DNA from: Curtobacterium sp. MCSS17_007 | GTDB lineage: Bacteria; Actinomycetota; Actinomycetes; Actinomycetales; Microbacteriaceae | Assembly: GCF_003234175.2 (NCBI RefSeq) | Contig: NZ_CP126257.1 | Location: 2,232,001-2,296,000, forward strand | Length of the DNA: 64,000 nucleotides | Direction: 5' to 3' | Shown: positions 1 through 8,685 of the stretch, one piece after another | How the letters are laid out: each line of letters starts with the position of its first letter | How positions within the stretch are numbered: position 1 is the stretch's first letter | Notes under the pieces: model-generated | Told to the model about the DNA's origin: nothing | Databases searched by the model: none | Seen by the model: only the letters and a program-made list of their open reading frames with translations | Program-made: the position numbers and the translations under genes

Positions 1-2
1 TC

Positions 3-629
3 GCGACCTACGTGCTCTTCTACTTCATGACCACCTTCACGCTGTCCTACGGCACGACCGGGGCCGAGGCCGGTCCGCTCGTGCCGAAGGTCGGGCTCGG
101 CTACAGCCGCGGTGAGTTCCTCACGCTGCTCATGATCGGTGTCGTGTTCTTCGGCATCTTCACGCCGATCGCCGGCTGGCTCGCGGACAGGTACGGCCGC
201 CGTCGCACCCTCATCCCGACCACGATCGGCATCGCCCTGTTCGGTCTGACGTTCCAGTTCTGGTTCGCCGCGTCGACCGGTCCGATCACCGTCGTGACGT
301 TCCTGATCGTCGGGTTGTCGCTCATGGGCCTCACCTTCGGGCCGATGGGGGCGCTGCTGCCCGAGCTGTTCCCGACGAACGTCCGGTACACCGGGTCCGC
401 GATCGCCTACAACGTCGCATCGATCCTCGGCGCGTCGCTCGCGCCGACCATCGCGCTCGCGCTGTGGCAGCCGGACGGCACGATCTTCCTGGTCGGGCTC
501 TACCTGACGATCGCCGCCGTGGTGACCTTCGTCGCGCTGCTGTTCGTGCGCGAGACCAAGGGCGCCGGGCTCGACGAGGCCGACGTCGCCGGCTCGCCGG
601 ACGCGGCTCCGGCAGACGTACGGGCGTGA
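3..629 (+). CDS. MFS transporter, MHS (metabolite:H+ symporter) type, 3' part
   Basis: The 5' end lies outside the window; 208 codons remain, open from the first in-frame base. About six hydrophobic segments are visible, matching the C-terminal half of a 12-helix MFS protein. The loop GWLADRYGRRR is the MFS signature between helices 8 and 9, and the stretch PELFPTNVRYTGSAIAYN is characteristic of the metabolite:H+ symporter branch (ShiA/ProP/KgtP relatives). It should import an organic acid, betaine or similar solute by proton symport across the cytoplasmic membrane; the substrate cannot be told from this half. It is followed at once by a large palindrome (655-703). Family call is secure, substrate unknown. 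Confidence 0.85.
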   Translation, partial: ATYVLFYFMTTFTLSYGTTGAEAGPLVPKVGLGYSRGEFLTLLMIGVVFFGIFTPIAGWLADRYGRRRTLIPTTIGIALFGLTFQFWFAASTGPITVVTFLIVGLSLMGLTFGPMGALLPELFPTNVRYTGSAIAYNVASILGASLAPTIALALWQPDGTIFLVGLYLTIAAVVTFVALLFVRETKGAGLDEADVAGSPDAAPADVRA

Positions 630-654
630 CCTGCGCGTCCTGACGTGACCACCT

Positions 655-703
655 GACGGACGGGAGGCGCGGTGCCGGTCCGGCACCGCGCCTCCCGTCC
701 GTC
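655..703. repeat. GACGGGAGGC palindrome, copy 1 (likely bidirectional terminator)
   Basis: Perfect 24-bp inverted repeat (655-678 and 680-703) around a single T, starting GACGGACGGGAGGC and ending GCCTCCCGTCCGTC. It follows the stop codon of the MFS gene by 25 bp. No T-run follows. The same arms recur at 18.8, 26.1, 32.9, 51.2 and 59.8 kb, so it is a genome-wide intergenic element; a terminator role is inferred from position. Confidence 0.8.
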
Positions 704-796
704 GCGTGCGCGCTGCGCACCGCGCACCCACGCGACGGTGCGAAGATGGACGACGGCCGCCAGCACACCCCGCACGGGCGGCAGGAACCAGGAACG

Positions 797-2653
797 ATGA
801 GCCTCTTCTCCGCACGCCGCAAGCCGTCCGAGGGTCCCCGCGCGAGCTTCGGTCGCCTGCTGACCTACCTGTTCGAGAACAAGCCCGCGATGGCCGTGAT
901 CATCGTGCTGAGCGTGCTCGGCGCCGCGGCGTCGCTCGCCCAGCCGCTGCTCGTGAACCAGGTCGTCACCGCCGTCCAGCACGGCGAGACGCTCTCGATC
1001 CTCGTCTGGGCGCTCGTCGGGCTCGTCATCGTGTCGGGGCTCCTCAACGGCATCCAGCACTTCCTGCTCCAGCGCGCCGGTGAGGGGGTCGTCCTCTCCA
1101 CCCGCCGGAAGCTCATCGCCCGGATCCTCAACCTGCCGATCTCGGAGTTCGACACCCGCCGCACCGGTGACCTCGTGTCCCGCGTCGGCAGCGACACCAC
1201 GCTCCTGCGGGCAGTGCTCACGCAGGGGTTGATCGAGTCGATCGGCGGCGCGCTCACCTTCGTCGGCGCGATCATCGCCATGGCCGTCATCGACCCGCTG
1301 CTGCTCGGCATCACCGTCCTCATCGTGCTCGTCGCGATCGTCGTCGTCGGCGGGCTCAGCCGCCGCATCCGCATCGCGTCGAAGCGCGCGCAGGAGAAGG
1401 TCGGCGACCTCACCGCCGCGGTCGAGCGGGGCATCGGCGCCGTCCGCACGATCCGCGCCGCCGGCGCCACCGACCGCGAGGTCGCCGAGGTCGACGGGCA
1501 CGCCACCGAGGCCTACCGTCGCGGGCTCGACATCGCGAAGATGTCCGCGTTCGTCGTCCCCGTGGCGAGCATCGTCATGCAGGTCGCGTTCATCGCCGTG
1601 CTCGGCGTCGGCGGGGCGCAGGTGGCCGCCGGGCAGATCACCATCGCGACGCTCATCACCTTCATCCTGCTGCTCTTCATGATGGTCATGCCGCTCGGTC
1701 AGGCGCTCGGCGCAGCCGTCGCCGTCGCACAGGCACTCGGCGCCCTCGGCCGCATCGAGGAGATCCTGCACCTGCCGACCGAGGACCAGGACGACGCCGC
1801 CGTCCGGGTCGCAGCGGCGACCGAGACCGACGACGCGATCGCGTTCGAGCACGTCACGTTCCGGTACGCGCGGACCGCGGACGCGTCCGGCGCGGACGGG
1901 GCGGCGGCTGCACCGGCTCCGTCCGCTCGGTCTGGAGGCGCGGCAGACGCCGACGCGACGGGCTCGGCCGACGACGTGGTGCTGGACGACGTGTCCTTCC
2001 GGGTGCCCCGCGGCTCGCGGGTCGCGCTGGTCGGCCCCTCGGGTGCCGGCAAGTCCACCACGCTGGCGCTCATCGAGCGCTTCTACGACCCGACGTCGGG
2101 CGTGATCCGCCTGGGCGGCGTCGACGTCCGCGGGCTCGACCGCGCGGAGCTCCGCGCACAGATCGGGTACGTCGAGCAGGACGCCCCCGTGCTCGCCGGC
2201 ACCATCCGGGCGAACCTGCTGCTCGGCTCCCCCGACGCGTCCGAGGCGGAGTGCGTCCGCGTGCTCGAGGCCGTCAACCTGGGCGACGTGCTGCACCGTG
2301 ACCCCCGAGGCCTCGACGCCCAGGTCGGCGAGGACGGCGTCATGCTCTCCGGTGGTGAGCGGCAGCGGCTCGCGATCGCCCGGGCCCTGCTCGCCGCTCC
2401 CCCGATCCTGCTGCTCGACGAGTCGACCTCGTCGCTCGACGGAGTGAACGAGCAGAAGATGCGCCTCGCGATCGACGCCGTCGCCGCGGACCGGACGCTG
2501 CTCGTCATCGCGCACCGGCTGTCGACCGTCGTCGACTCGGACGTCATCGTGGTGCTCGAGCACGGCCGGGTCGTCGGCACGGGCACCCACTCGGAGCTCG
2601 TGCAGTCCACGCCGCTCTACCGCGACCTGGCGAAGCACCAGCTGCTGGTCTGA
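797..2653 (+). CDS. ABC transporter, fused permease and ATP-binding domains (exporter type)
   Basis: The 618-residue half-transporter has six membrane helices (about residues 30-320) and then a nucleotide-binding domain. Walker A is GPSGAGKST (about 413-421), the signature LSGGERQR is near 517, and Walker B ILLLDES is near 537 with the catalytic Glu present. It should work as a dimer exporting a lipid, drug or peptide. ATG 797 is preceded by AGGA; an in-frame ATG at 746 lacks a good ribosome site. Odd feature: about 38 residues rich in Ala, Ser, Gly and Asp (roughly 358-395) are inserted just after the first strand of the ATPase domain. No partner half-transporter is adjacent, so a homodimer is likely. 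Substrate unknown. Confidence 0.9.
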   Translation: MSLFSARRKPSEGPRASFGRLLTYLFENKPAMAVIIVLSVLGAAASLAQPLLVNQVVTAVQHGETLSILVWALVGLVIVSGLLNGIQHFLLQRAGEGVVLSTRRKLIARILNLPISEFDTRRTGDLVSRVGSDTTLLRAVLTQGLIESIGGALTFVGAIIAMAVIDPLLLGITVLIVLVAIVVVGGLSRRIRIASKRAQEKVGDLTAAVERGIGAVRTIRAAGATDREVAEVDGHATEAYRRGLDIAKMSAFVVPVASIVMQVAFIAVLGVGGAQVAAGQITIATLITFILLLFMMVMPLGQALGAAVAVAQALGALGRIEEILHLPTEDQDDAAVRVAAATETDDAIAFEHVTFRYARTADASGADGAAAAPAPSARSGGAADADATGSADDVVLDDVSFRVPRGSRVALVGPSGAGKSTTLALIERFYDPTSGVIRLGGVDVRGLDRAELRAQIGYVEQDAPVLAGTIRANLLLGSPDASEAECVRVLEAVNLGDVLHRDPRGLDAQVGEDGVMLSGGERQRLAIARALLAAPPILLLDESTSSLDGVNEQKMRLAIDAVAADRTLLVIAHRLSTVVDSDVIVVLEHGRVVGTGTHSELVQSTPLYRDLAKHQLLV

Positions 2654-2691
2654 ACGCCGGCCGGCGCCCGCCGCGGAGGAGGACGGAGGGG

Positions 2692-4206
2692 TCAGGCGGC
2701 GAACGGGTCCGGGGTCAGGACGTAGACCGACTCCAGGTACTCCTCGAGGCCCTCGTGCGACCCCTCGCGGCCGAGCCCGGACGCCTTGACGCCGCCGAAC
2801 GGGAACGCCGCGTTCGACACGACGCCCGTGTTCAGGCCGAGTATGCCCGTCTCGAGCCGCTCTGCCAGGCGCTGACCGCGACGGAAGTCGGTCGTGAACG
2901 CGTAGGCGACGAGCCCGTACTCGGTGTCGTTCGCGAGGCGGATGCCCTCCTCCTCGGTGGAGAAGCGGGTGATCGACACCACCGGACCGAAGATCTCCGT
3001 GGTCAGGATCTCGGACCCCGGCTGCACCTCGTCGAGCACCGTGGGCGCGTAGAAGGTGCCCGGGCGGTCCACCCGCTGCCCGCCGGTGACCAGGCGGGCG
3101 CCCCGCTCCACGGCGTCGTCGACGAGCCCTGCAGCCTTGTCCACCGCTCGGTCGTCGATGAGCGGACCGAGCGTCGTGGCGTCCTCGGTGCCACGGCCGA
3201 CACGGAGCTCCTCGACCTTCGCGCTGAGCGCCGCCGTGAACGCGTCCGCGATCCCCTCCTGCACGAAGAAGCGGTTCGCCGCCGTGCAGGCCTCGCCGAC
3301 GTTCCGGAACTTCGCCTGCATCGCCGCGGCGACGGCCTCGTCGAGGTCGGCGTCGTCGAACACGAGCAGCGGGGCGTTCCCGCCGAGCTCCATGCTCGTC
3401 TTGAGGACGTTGTCCGCCGCCTGCTTGAGGAGGGCCGAGCCGACCGGGGTCGACCCCGTGAACGTGAGCTTGCGCAGCCGGCGGTCGGCGATGATCGGCT
3501 CCGACAGGGCCTTGGCGTCCGACGATGCCACGACGTTGAGCACGCCGTCGGGCAGCCCCGCGCGGCGGAACAGCTCGACGAGGAACAGCGTCGTGAGCGG
3601 CGTCAGGTCCGCGGGCTTCAGCACCACGGTGCAGCCGGCCGCGAGCGCCGGGCCGATCTTGCGCGTCGCCATCGCGAGCGGGAAGTTCCACGGCGTGATC
3701 GCGTACACGGGTCCGACCGGACGGCGGAGCACGATGCCGCGGCCGGTGCCCTCGGGGTTCGTGCGGTAGTCGCCCGAGATGCGGACGGCCTCCTCCGAGA
3801 ACCACCGCAGGAACTCGCCGCCGTAGGCGACCTCGCCCCGGGACTCGGCGAGCGGCTTGCCCATCTCGAGCGTCATCAGTGCCGCGAGGTCGTCCTCGTG
3901 CTCGTGCACCAGGTCGAACGCACGGCGCAGGACGTCCGACCGTTCCCGCGGGGCGGTCGACGCCCACCCCTCCTGCGCGGCCACGGCGGCGTCGAGGGCC
4001 GCGACGCCGTCCTCGGGCGTGGCGTCGGCGACCTCGGCGAGGACGTCACCCGTGCTCGGGTCCCGCACCGGGAAGGTCCCCCCGGCGCTCGCGGCACGCC
4101 ACGAGCCGCCGATGAAGAGTCCGGTGGGGACCTCGGCGACGGAGACGTGCTCGTCGGCGACGGTCGTGGTCAGCCCGGTCGTGGTGGTGGTGGGGGTGGT
4201 GGTCAC
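2692..4206 (-). CDS. gabD: NAD(P)-dependent succinate-semialdehyde dehydrogenase
   Basis: A 504-residue aldehyde dehydrogenase that should oxidise succinate semialdehyde to succinate (GABA shunt). Visible family residues: PWNFP (the oxyanion-hole Asn), ELGGNAP with the general-base Glu, and the catalytic Cys in GEACTAANRF near residue 306. The opening is Thr-rich (TTTPTTTTTG) and low-complexity. The GTG start at 4206 has a strong GGAGGAG seven bases upstream and overlaps the pncA stop by four bases (GTGA), so the two are translationally coupled. It converges with the ABC exporter gene to the left. Substrate is inferred from overall resemblance to the GabD branch; another short-chain semialdehyde is possible. 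Confidence 0.87.
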   Translation of the reverse strand: MTTTPTTTTTGLTTTVADEHVSVAEVPTGLFIGGSWRAASAGGTFPVRDPSTGDVLAEVADATPEDGVAALDAAVAAQEGWASTAPRERSDVLRRAFDLVHEHEDDLAALMTLEMGKPLAESRGEVAYGGEFLRWFSEEAVRISGDYRTNPEGTGRGIVLRRPVGPVYAITPWNFPLAMATRKIGPALAAGCTVVLKPADLTPLTTLFLVELFRRAGLPDGVLNVVASSDAKALSEPIIADRRLRKLTFTGSTPVGSALLKQAADNVLKTSMELGGNAPLLVFDDADLDEAVAAAMQAKFRNVGEACTAANRFFVQEGIADAFTAALSAKVEELRVGRGTEDATTLGPLIDDRAVDKAAGLVDDAVERGARLVTGGQRVDRPGTFYAPTVLDEVQPGSEILTTEIFGPVVSITRFSTEEEGIRLANDTEYGLVAYAFTTDFRRGQRLAERLETGILGLNTGVVSNAAFPFGGVKASGLGREGSHEGLEEYLESVYVLTPDPFAA

Positions 4207-4823
4207 AGTACTGCTCCTCCGGGGTTCGCGAGCCCCTCGTCCATGTCGCTGTGGTCGACGTGCCCGCCGACCGCGCTGATCTCGTCCAGGGCACGTGCGC
4301 TGCGGTCCGGGTCGACGCCCGCCACAAGGTCCTCGTACACGGCGACGTCGTACCCGGCGGCGCGGGCGTCGAGCGCCGAGGCGCGCACGCAGTGGTCGGT
4401 GGCGATGCCGACGATGTCGACCGTCGTCACCCGGCGCTCCGCGAGCAGGTCCGGCAGGGACGTCCCGTCGTCGGTGCTCGCCTGGAACGCCGAGTAGTCC
4501 GGACGGCCGCGCCCCTTGTACACGTGCACGTCGACGACGCTCGTGTCGAGGTCCGGGTGGTACGCCGCACCGGGGGTCCCGCCGACGCAGTGCACCGGCC
4601 ACGTGTCGACGAAGTCCGGTCCCTCGGGACCGGCGAAGTGTCCGCCGTTGTCGTCGTCGCCGTGGTGCCAGTCCCGGGAGCCGACGATGAGGTCGTACTC
4701 GTCCGCGTGCCGACGGAGGAACGCGCTGATGCGCCCCGCGAGGGCCGCACCACCGGTCACGCCGAGCGCTCCGCCCTCCGTGAAGTCGTTCTGGACGTCG
4801 ACGACGAGCAATGCCCTGGCCAT
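4203..4823 (-). CDS. pncA: Nicotinamidase (isochorismatase-like hydrolase)
   Basis: The 206-residue protein belongs to the cysteine-hydrolase family that deaminates nicotinamide to nicotinate for NAD salvage. The triad is visible: Asp in VVDVQNDF (N-terminus), Lys in HVYKGRGR, and Cys in GIATDHCVRAS. The metal-site residues appear in GSRDWHHGDDDNGGHF. The ATG at 4823 has AGGA seven bases upstream. It is first in an operon with gabD, overlapping by four bases. The pairing with a semialdehyde dehydrogenase is not an obvious pathway link; NAD supply for the dehydrogenase is only a guess. PncA-type enzymes also activate pyrazinamide. Confidence 0.9.
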   Translation of the reverse strand: MARALLVVDVQNDFTEGGALGVTGGAALAGRISAFLRRHADEYDLIVGSRDWHHGDDDNGGHFAGPEGPDFVDTWPVHCVGGTPGAAYHPDLDTSVVDVHVYKGRGRPDYSAFQASTDDGTSLPDLLAERRVTTVDIVGIATDHCVRASALDARAAGYDVAVYEDLVAGVDPDRSARALDEISAVGGHVDHSDMDEGLANPGGAVL

Positions 4824-4863
4824 GCGTCCATCCTGCACCCCGCACCCTGCGGCGGCGTGGACG

Positions 4864-6363
4864 TCAGGACGAGGTGAGGCTCCCGCCGCACCGGTACGCC
4901 GCGGCGGTCACCGCGTCCAGCGCGGGCAGCGCGGCCGCCCGCGGGGACCCGATCGCGTAGAACGCGAACGTCAGGCGCTTGCCGTCCGCCGCGTCGATGT
5001 ACCCGCCCAGCGTGTTGGCACTGTCGATCCACCCGGTCTTCGCGTGCACCTTGCCCCGCGCGACCGCGTTCGCTCCGGTGAACCGGCTGGCGAGGGTTCC
5101 GGAGACCCCGGCGACCGGCAGCGCCCCGGAGAGCGCACCGAGTCCCTTCGTCCCGGCTGCGACCTGCACCATGAGGTGGGCGACGAACGACGGCGAGACG
5201 GCGTTCGCGGCGCTCTCCCCCGAACCGTCCTTGATGACGATGCCGGCCGGGTCGACCCCGTACCCGGCGAGTGCCGCACGGTAGACGTCGCTGAGGGACG
5301 CGGCGGAGCCCCCGGCACCGGACTCCTTCGAGGAGACCCGGGCGAGCATCTCGGCCAGCGTGTTGTCCGAGTTCGGGATCATCTGCCCGATGAGCGTCGA
5401 GACCGGCTGCGACGACACCGACGCGATCGTGTCCGTGCCCGTCGTCGCACGCTGCACGACCTGCGCGTCCGCGGCGCCGACCACCCCGGCGGACGCCAGT
5501 GCCGTGCGGAACGCCGCTCCGGCACGGCCGACCGGGTCGGTCGAACGCGGGGAGGTCGCCGCCGCCGGGTTCGCCCGGTCGCCGTCGACCATCAGTGCGG
5601 TCACCCGCGGCTGGTAGCCGATCGTCCGCTCGCTCTCGGGCCACGTCGGGTCCCACGCGTCGGTGTCCTCCCAGTAGCTGTCGTCGGCGACGATCGTGGT
5701 GACGGGTGCGTCGCCCAGCCGCGCCTTCACCTGCTGCGCGAGCTGCGCCAGGGTGGGTGCCCCCGGGTAGACGGTACCGTTGCCCGCCGAGAGCGTGGCG
5801 TCACCGTGTCCGACGAGGGCGATCGTGCCGTCGGACTCCCGCGTCACCGTGGTCGGGATGCGGTGGTCGCCACCGAGCACGGCCAGGGCGGTGGCGCTCG
5901 TCAACGTCTTCATCACGCTGCCGGTCTGTGCCGGCACGTCACCCTTGCGCGAGAACAGGGTCTCCCCGGTCGCCGCGTCCATCACGAAGCCCTCGAAGGA
6001 GCCGAGCCCCGCGGCCGAGGCCTCGGCGTCGATCGTGCAGGTCCGGAGCGCACTGGGTCCGGCGGGGTCGTCCGGCACGGCGCGCGCGTCCGACGTCGGC
6101 TCGGCGGTGGGTGTGCGTTCGGGCGTCGGCGCCGCCGTCGCCGGCTTCCCACTGGACGAGGGCGCTGCCGCCGTCGGCCGGACCGGCATGGTGGCGGCAG
6201 CGACGGCGACGGTGGCGCCCGACCCGAGCACCAGGACCCCGACGAGCCCGCCCGCGATCCAGGGGACCGGCCGGCGGGCCGCCGAACGGCGCGCGGCGGC
6301 GACGCGGCCACGGAGGCGGGCCGACAGGGACGTCTTCTGGGGCGGGGTGGGCTGGTCGGACAT
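4864..6363 (-). CDS. dacB: D-alanyl-D-alanine carboxypeptidase/endopeptidase, PBP4 type (peptidase S13)
   Basis: The 499-residue protein has a basic cytoplasmic start, one membrane anchor (about 35-58), a Pro/Thr/Ala-rich linker (60-100) and an S13 penicillin-binding domain. The catalytic motifs are SVMK (Ser149-Lys152), SDN in IPNSDNTLAEM, and KTG in HAKTGWI. The family trims peptidoglycan stem peptides outside the membrane. A TAGGAT -10 box (6372-6377 on the complement) lies 8 bases before ATG, suggesting a leaderless or nearly leaderless mRNA. Its stop is 40 bp from the pncA start, so it may read into pncA-gabD. Confidence 0.9.
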   Translation of the reverse strand: MSDQPTPPQKTSLSARLRGRVAAARRSAARRPVPWIAGGLVGVLVLGSGATVAVAAATMPVRPTAAAPSSSGKPATAAPTPERTPTAEPTSDARAVPDDPAGPSALRTCTIDAEASAAGLGSFEGFVMDAATGETLFSRKGDVPAQTGSVMKTLTSATALAVLGGDHRIPTTVTRESDGTIALVGHGDATLSAGNGTVYPGAPTLAQLAQQVKARLGDAPVTTIVADDSYWEDTDAWDPTWPESERTIGYQPRVTALMVDGDRANPAAATSPRSTDPVGRAGAAFRTALASAGVVGAADAQVVQRATTGTDTIASVSSQPVSTLIGQMIPNSDNTLAEMLARVSSKESGAGGSAASLSDVYRAALAGYGVDPAGIVIKDGSGESAANAVSPSFVAHLMVQVAAGTKGLGALSGALPVAGVSGTLASRFTGANAVARGKVHAKTGWIDSANTLGGYIDAADGKRLTFAFYAIGSPRAAALPALDAVTAAAYRCGGSLTSS

Positions 6364-6438
6364 CGCGACCGATCCTACGTGGCTGCGGGAGGTGCCTCCA
6401 GACCGGATCCGCCCCTCCTGGCGGAACGGGTGGAACCG

Positions 6439-7449
6439 TCAGTCCACCGGGCCCCTGGCCGGGTCCTGGTCCTGGTCGGCGGCGTAGCGGACACCGACCT
6501 GGCGGCGGGCCTCGTCCATGACCGCCATCACGGCGACGGTCTCCTCGGGGTCCATCGCACCGCCCTCGTGCGTCCCGGACGCGATCATCGCCTCGAACGC
6601 GCGGACCTCGTGCGCGTAGCCGGTGCGCTCCTCGCGCGAGTCGAACTCCTCGACGACGACGCCGTCCCGATCGCGCAGCCGCCAGGTGGTCGGCGTGTAC
6701 CACGTGGCATCGAGGTCGATGCGCCCGTCCTCGCCGATGATCGACGCGGTGTTCGGGCTGCGGAGGTCGAGGCCGAAGTGCACGACGGACTGGGTGCCGC
6801 CCTCGTGGGTGAGCAGGATCCCCATCTGCGTGTCGACGCCCTGGTCGCTCAGGGTGCCGGCTGCCGCCACGGCGGTCGGGGTACCGAGGACGTCGACGGC
6901 GAAGGAGATCGGGTAGACACCGAGGTCGAGGATCGCGCCACCACCGAGCGCGGGGTCGTTGAGGCGGTGCTGTGGGTCCGTCGACAGGGCCTGGTGGTGC
7001 GTCGCCTCGACCACACGCGGCCGGCCGATGCGCCCCTCGGCGATGAGCTCGCGGATCATGACCGACTGCGGCAGGAAGCGGGTCCACATCGCCTCCATGA
7101 CGGCGACGTCGGCGCGACGTGCGGCGTCCACGACGCGGCGCGCCTCGGCTGCGGTGATCGTGAAGGCCTTCTCGACGAGCACGTGCTTCCCGGCGGCGAT
7201 CGCGAGCAGGGCGTCCTCCGCGTGGCGGGAGTGCGGGGTCGCGACGTAGACGGCATCGACGCCGTCGTCGGCCACCAGGTCCGCGTAGGACCCGTGCGCC
7301 CGGGCGATGCCGTGCTCGGTGGCGAAGGCCTCGGCGCTCTCCCGTGTGCGGCTGCCGACCGCGACGAACTCGATGCCAGTGGCGGAGCAGTCCGTCACGA
7401 ACGAGTGGGCGATGCCGCCCGTACCGATGACTCCCCAGCGAACCGTCAT
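6439..7449 (-). CDS. Gfo/Idh/MocA family NAD(P)-dependent oxidoreductase
   Basis: The 336-residue protein starts with a Rossmann fold (WGVIGTGGIAHSF) and has the EKAFT motif (family EKP motif) with the catalytic Lys in GKHVLVEKAFT. The C-terminal half is the GFO_IDH_MocA alpha/beta domain. Members oxidise or reduce sugars, inositols or trans-dihydrodiols; the substrate here cannot be assigned. The ATG follows AGGAGCC; a TAGACA element six bases before ATG could also give a leaderless start. It stands alone between dacB and a tRNA gene. Confidence 0.87.
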   Translation of the reverse strand: MTVRWGVIGTGGIAHSFVTDCSATGIEFVAVGSRTRESAEAFATEHGIARAHGSYADLVADDGVDAVYVATPHSRHAEDALLAIAAGKHVLVEKAFTITAAEARRVVDAARRADVAVMEAMWTRFLPQSVMIRELIAEGRIGRPRVVEATHHQALSTDPQHRLNDPALGGGAILDLGVYPISFAVDVLGTPTAVAAAGTLSDQGVDTQMGILLTHEGGTQSVVHFGLDLRSPNTASIIGEDGRIDLDATWYTPTTWRLRDRDGVVVEEFDSREERTGYAHEVRAFEAMIASGTHEGGAMDPEETVAVMAVMDEARRQVGVRYAADQDQDPARGPVD

Positions 7450-7606
7450 GGCTCCTGTCTACCAGGCGGGTCACCGGGTCCGCGGGGACCGTTTCCGCCG
7501 GGCCACCGGAGCACCCGCAGCGAGCCGTCCCCGGCGTGCGTGCGCCGTCCCGGAGGCTCGTGCCGTCCCGCGGGCCGGGGCCCGGCGCAGTCGCCGCGCG
7601 AACGAC

Positions 7607-7643
7607 GGAACCCCCGGTCGGACAGTGTCCGACCGGGGGTTCC
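7607..7643 (-). terminator. Terminator of the tRNA-Thr transcript
   Basis: Perfect 18-bp inverted repeat (7607-7624 and 7626-7643) lying just past the 3' end of the minus-strand tRNA-Thr. The stem contains CCCCCGGTCGGACA. There is only a weak T-rich tail, so it is called from position and stem strength. Confidence 0.75.
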
Positions 7644-7650
7644 GGTGTCG

Positions 7651-7723
7651 AGCCGCCTGTCGGAATCGAACCGACGACCTATTCATTACGAGTGAATCGC
7701 TCTGCCGACTGAGCTAAGGCGGC
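7651..7723 (-). tRNA. tRNA-Thr(CGT)
   Basis: Full cloverleaf on the minus strand, 73 nt: acceptor GCCGCCT/AGGCGGC, discriminator T, D-arm TTAGCTCAGTCGGCAGAGC, anticodon loop CTCGTAA (anticodon CGT, reading ACG), T-arm GTCGGTTCGATTCCGAC. CCA is not encoded. A TATAGT -10 box (7757-7762) and a leader hairpin (7728-7743) lie just upstream. Confidence 0.96.
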
Positions 7724-7727
7724 GGAC

Positions 7728-7762
7728 GCTCCGTTGCCGGAGCGGCACGGGAGACGACTATA
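7728..7762 (-). promoter_or_regulatory. tRNA-Thr promoter -10 box and leader hairpin
   Basis: TATAGT at 7757-7762 (complement) is a consensus -10 box. Between it and the tRNA lies GCTCCG-GCAA-CGGAGC (7728-7743), a hairpin with a GNRA-type loop ending four bases before the mature 5' end. It would form in the precursor next to the RNase P cut site. Confidence 0.65.
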
Positions 7763-7767
7763 CAGGT

Positions 7768-8403
7768 TCAGACGAGGGAACGCGAAACGAGCGTGCCGAG
7801 CTCGTCGAAGGACCGCTGCAGCTCCTCCACGAGGTGCGTCTCGGTGGCGCCGTCCGACCACTCCCACCACGCGTGGCGCAACGCCGCGAGCGCCACCACC
7901 GAGGCCAGTCGTGCCCGGCGCCGGAGCGCGTCCGGGTCCTCCGCCAGGTCCGGATCGGTCGCCGCCGACCGCGCCGCGACGGCCTCCTCGATCTCGGCCT
8001 GGAACTCCTTCATCGACGCCATCCGCCTGCTGAACAACTCGGGCGCGGCGCGGAGCACCTGCTGCCGTTCGACGAGCAGTCCCCGCTCGTCGACGAGCTC
8101 GGCCGTCGCGTGCACGAGCAGAGCGCCGAGGTCCGCCAGCAGCTCGCCGCTCGGGCCTCCGGCGCGGAAGACGTCGAGCGCCGGTCCGGTCGGCAGGGTC
8201 GGGTCGTCGCCGAGCAGTGCCTGCTCCTTGCTCGGGAAGTAGTTGAAGAACGTACGCGGGGACACGTCGGCGCGGCGCGCGATCTCGTCGACGGTCACCG
8301 AGGGCCAGCCGGACTCCACAGCGATCCGCAGTGCTGCCTGCTGGATCGCGAGACGGGTGGCACGGCGCTTCCGTTCGCGCAGACCGGGTTCGACGTCGGG
8401 CAT
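7768..8403 (-). CDS. TetR/AcrR family transcriptional regulator
   Basis: The 211-residue protein has an N-terminal helix-turn-helix: [28 protein letters not shown], about residues 35-65, is a textbook TetR DNA-binding domain with the FFNYFPSK element. The C-terminal ligand domain is not assignable. The upstream region holds the 19-bp tandem repeat (8553-8685) and a degenerate palindrome (8503-8548), but no clear dyad operator was identified. Nearest target candidates are its own promoter or the oxidoreductase beyond the tRNA; neither is supported by sequence. Confidence 0.88.
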   Translation of the reverse strand: MPDVEPGLRERKRRATRLAIQQAALRIAVESGWPSVTVDEIARRADVSPRTFFNYFPSKEQALLGDDPTLPTGPALDVFRAGGPSGELLADLGALLVHATAELVDERGLLVERQQVLRAAPELFSRRMASMKEFQAEIEEAVAARSAATDPDLAEDPDALRRRARLASVVALAALRHAWWEWSDGATETHLVEELQRSFDELGTLVSRSLV

Positions 8404-8502
8404 GCCGCGATCTTCTCACGGCCGCCCGAAGGGGCGGCTGCGGGTGTGCGCAGGGTCCGAGCGCGGCCGCAAGGACGGTCGGCGAGGCGCGCCTCCGGCC
8501 GC

Positions 8503-8548
8503 CGGACGGGAGGCACGTGGCGACGGGACCACGCGCTTCCGCCCCGTC
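8503..8548. repeat. Degenerate GACGGGAGGC palindrome
   Basis: GGACGGGAGGCACGTGG (8503-8519) faces an imperfect complementary arm CCACGCGCTTCCGCCCCGTC. It resembles the intact copies at 655 and 51168 but has decayed. It lies between the divergently oriented 5' end of the TetR gene and the 3' end of holB. Confidence 0.5.
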
Positions 8549-8552
8549 GGCG

Positions 8553-8685
8553 ACGGCGCGTCGCGCCGGCGTCAGCGCGTCGCGCCGACGACAGCGCGTC
8601 GCGCCGACGACAGCGCGTCGCGCCGACGACAGCGCGTCGCGCCGACGACAGCGCGTCGCGCCGACGTCAGCGCGTCGCGCGGGCG
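8553..8685. repeat. 19-bp tandem repeat, seven units
   Basis: Seven consecutive 19-bp units (starts 8553, 8572, 8591, 8610, 8629, 8648, 8667) based on ACAGCGCGTCGCGCCGACG. The four central units are identical; the outer ones differ by one to several bases. Each contains the near-palindrome GCGCGTCGCGC. The last unit includes the holB stop and its last codons (ATR-stop). There are no spacers, so it is not a CRISPR array. Function unknown. Confidence 0.92.

Noticed and set aside
500..3967. Long minus-strand reading frame opposite the ABC exporter and in another frame of gabD
   Set aside because: Composition is Arg/Gly/Ala low-complexity from high-GC third-position bias, no domain match; the ABC and gabD frames carry all conserved motifs.
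8553..8685. Possible CRISPR array
   Set aside because: Units are 19 bp and directly abutting with no spacers and no cas genes.
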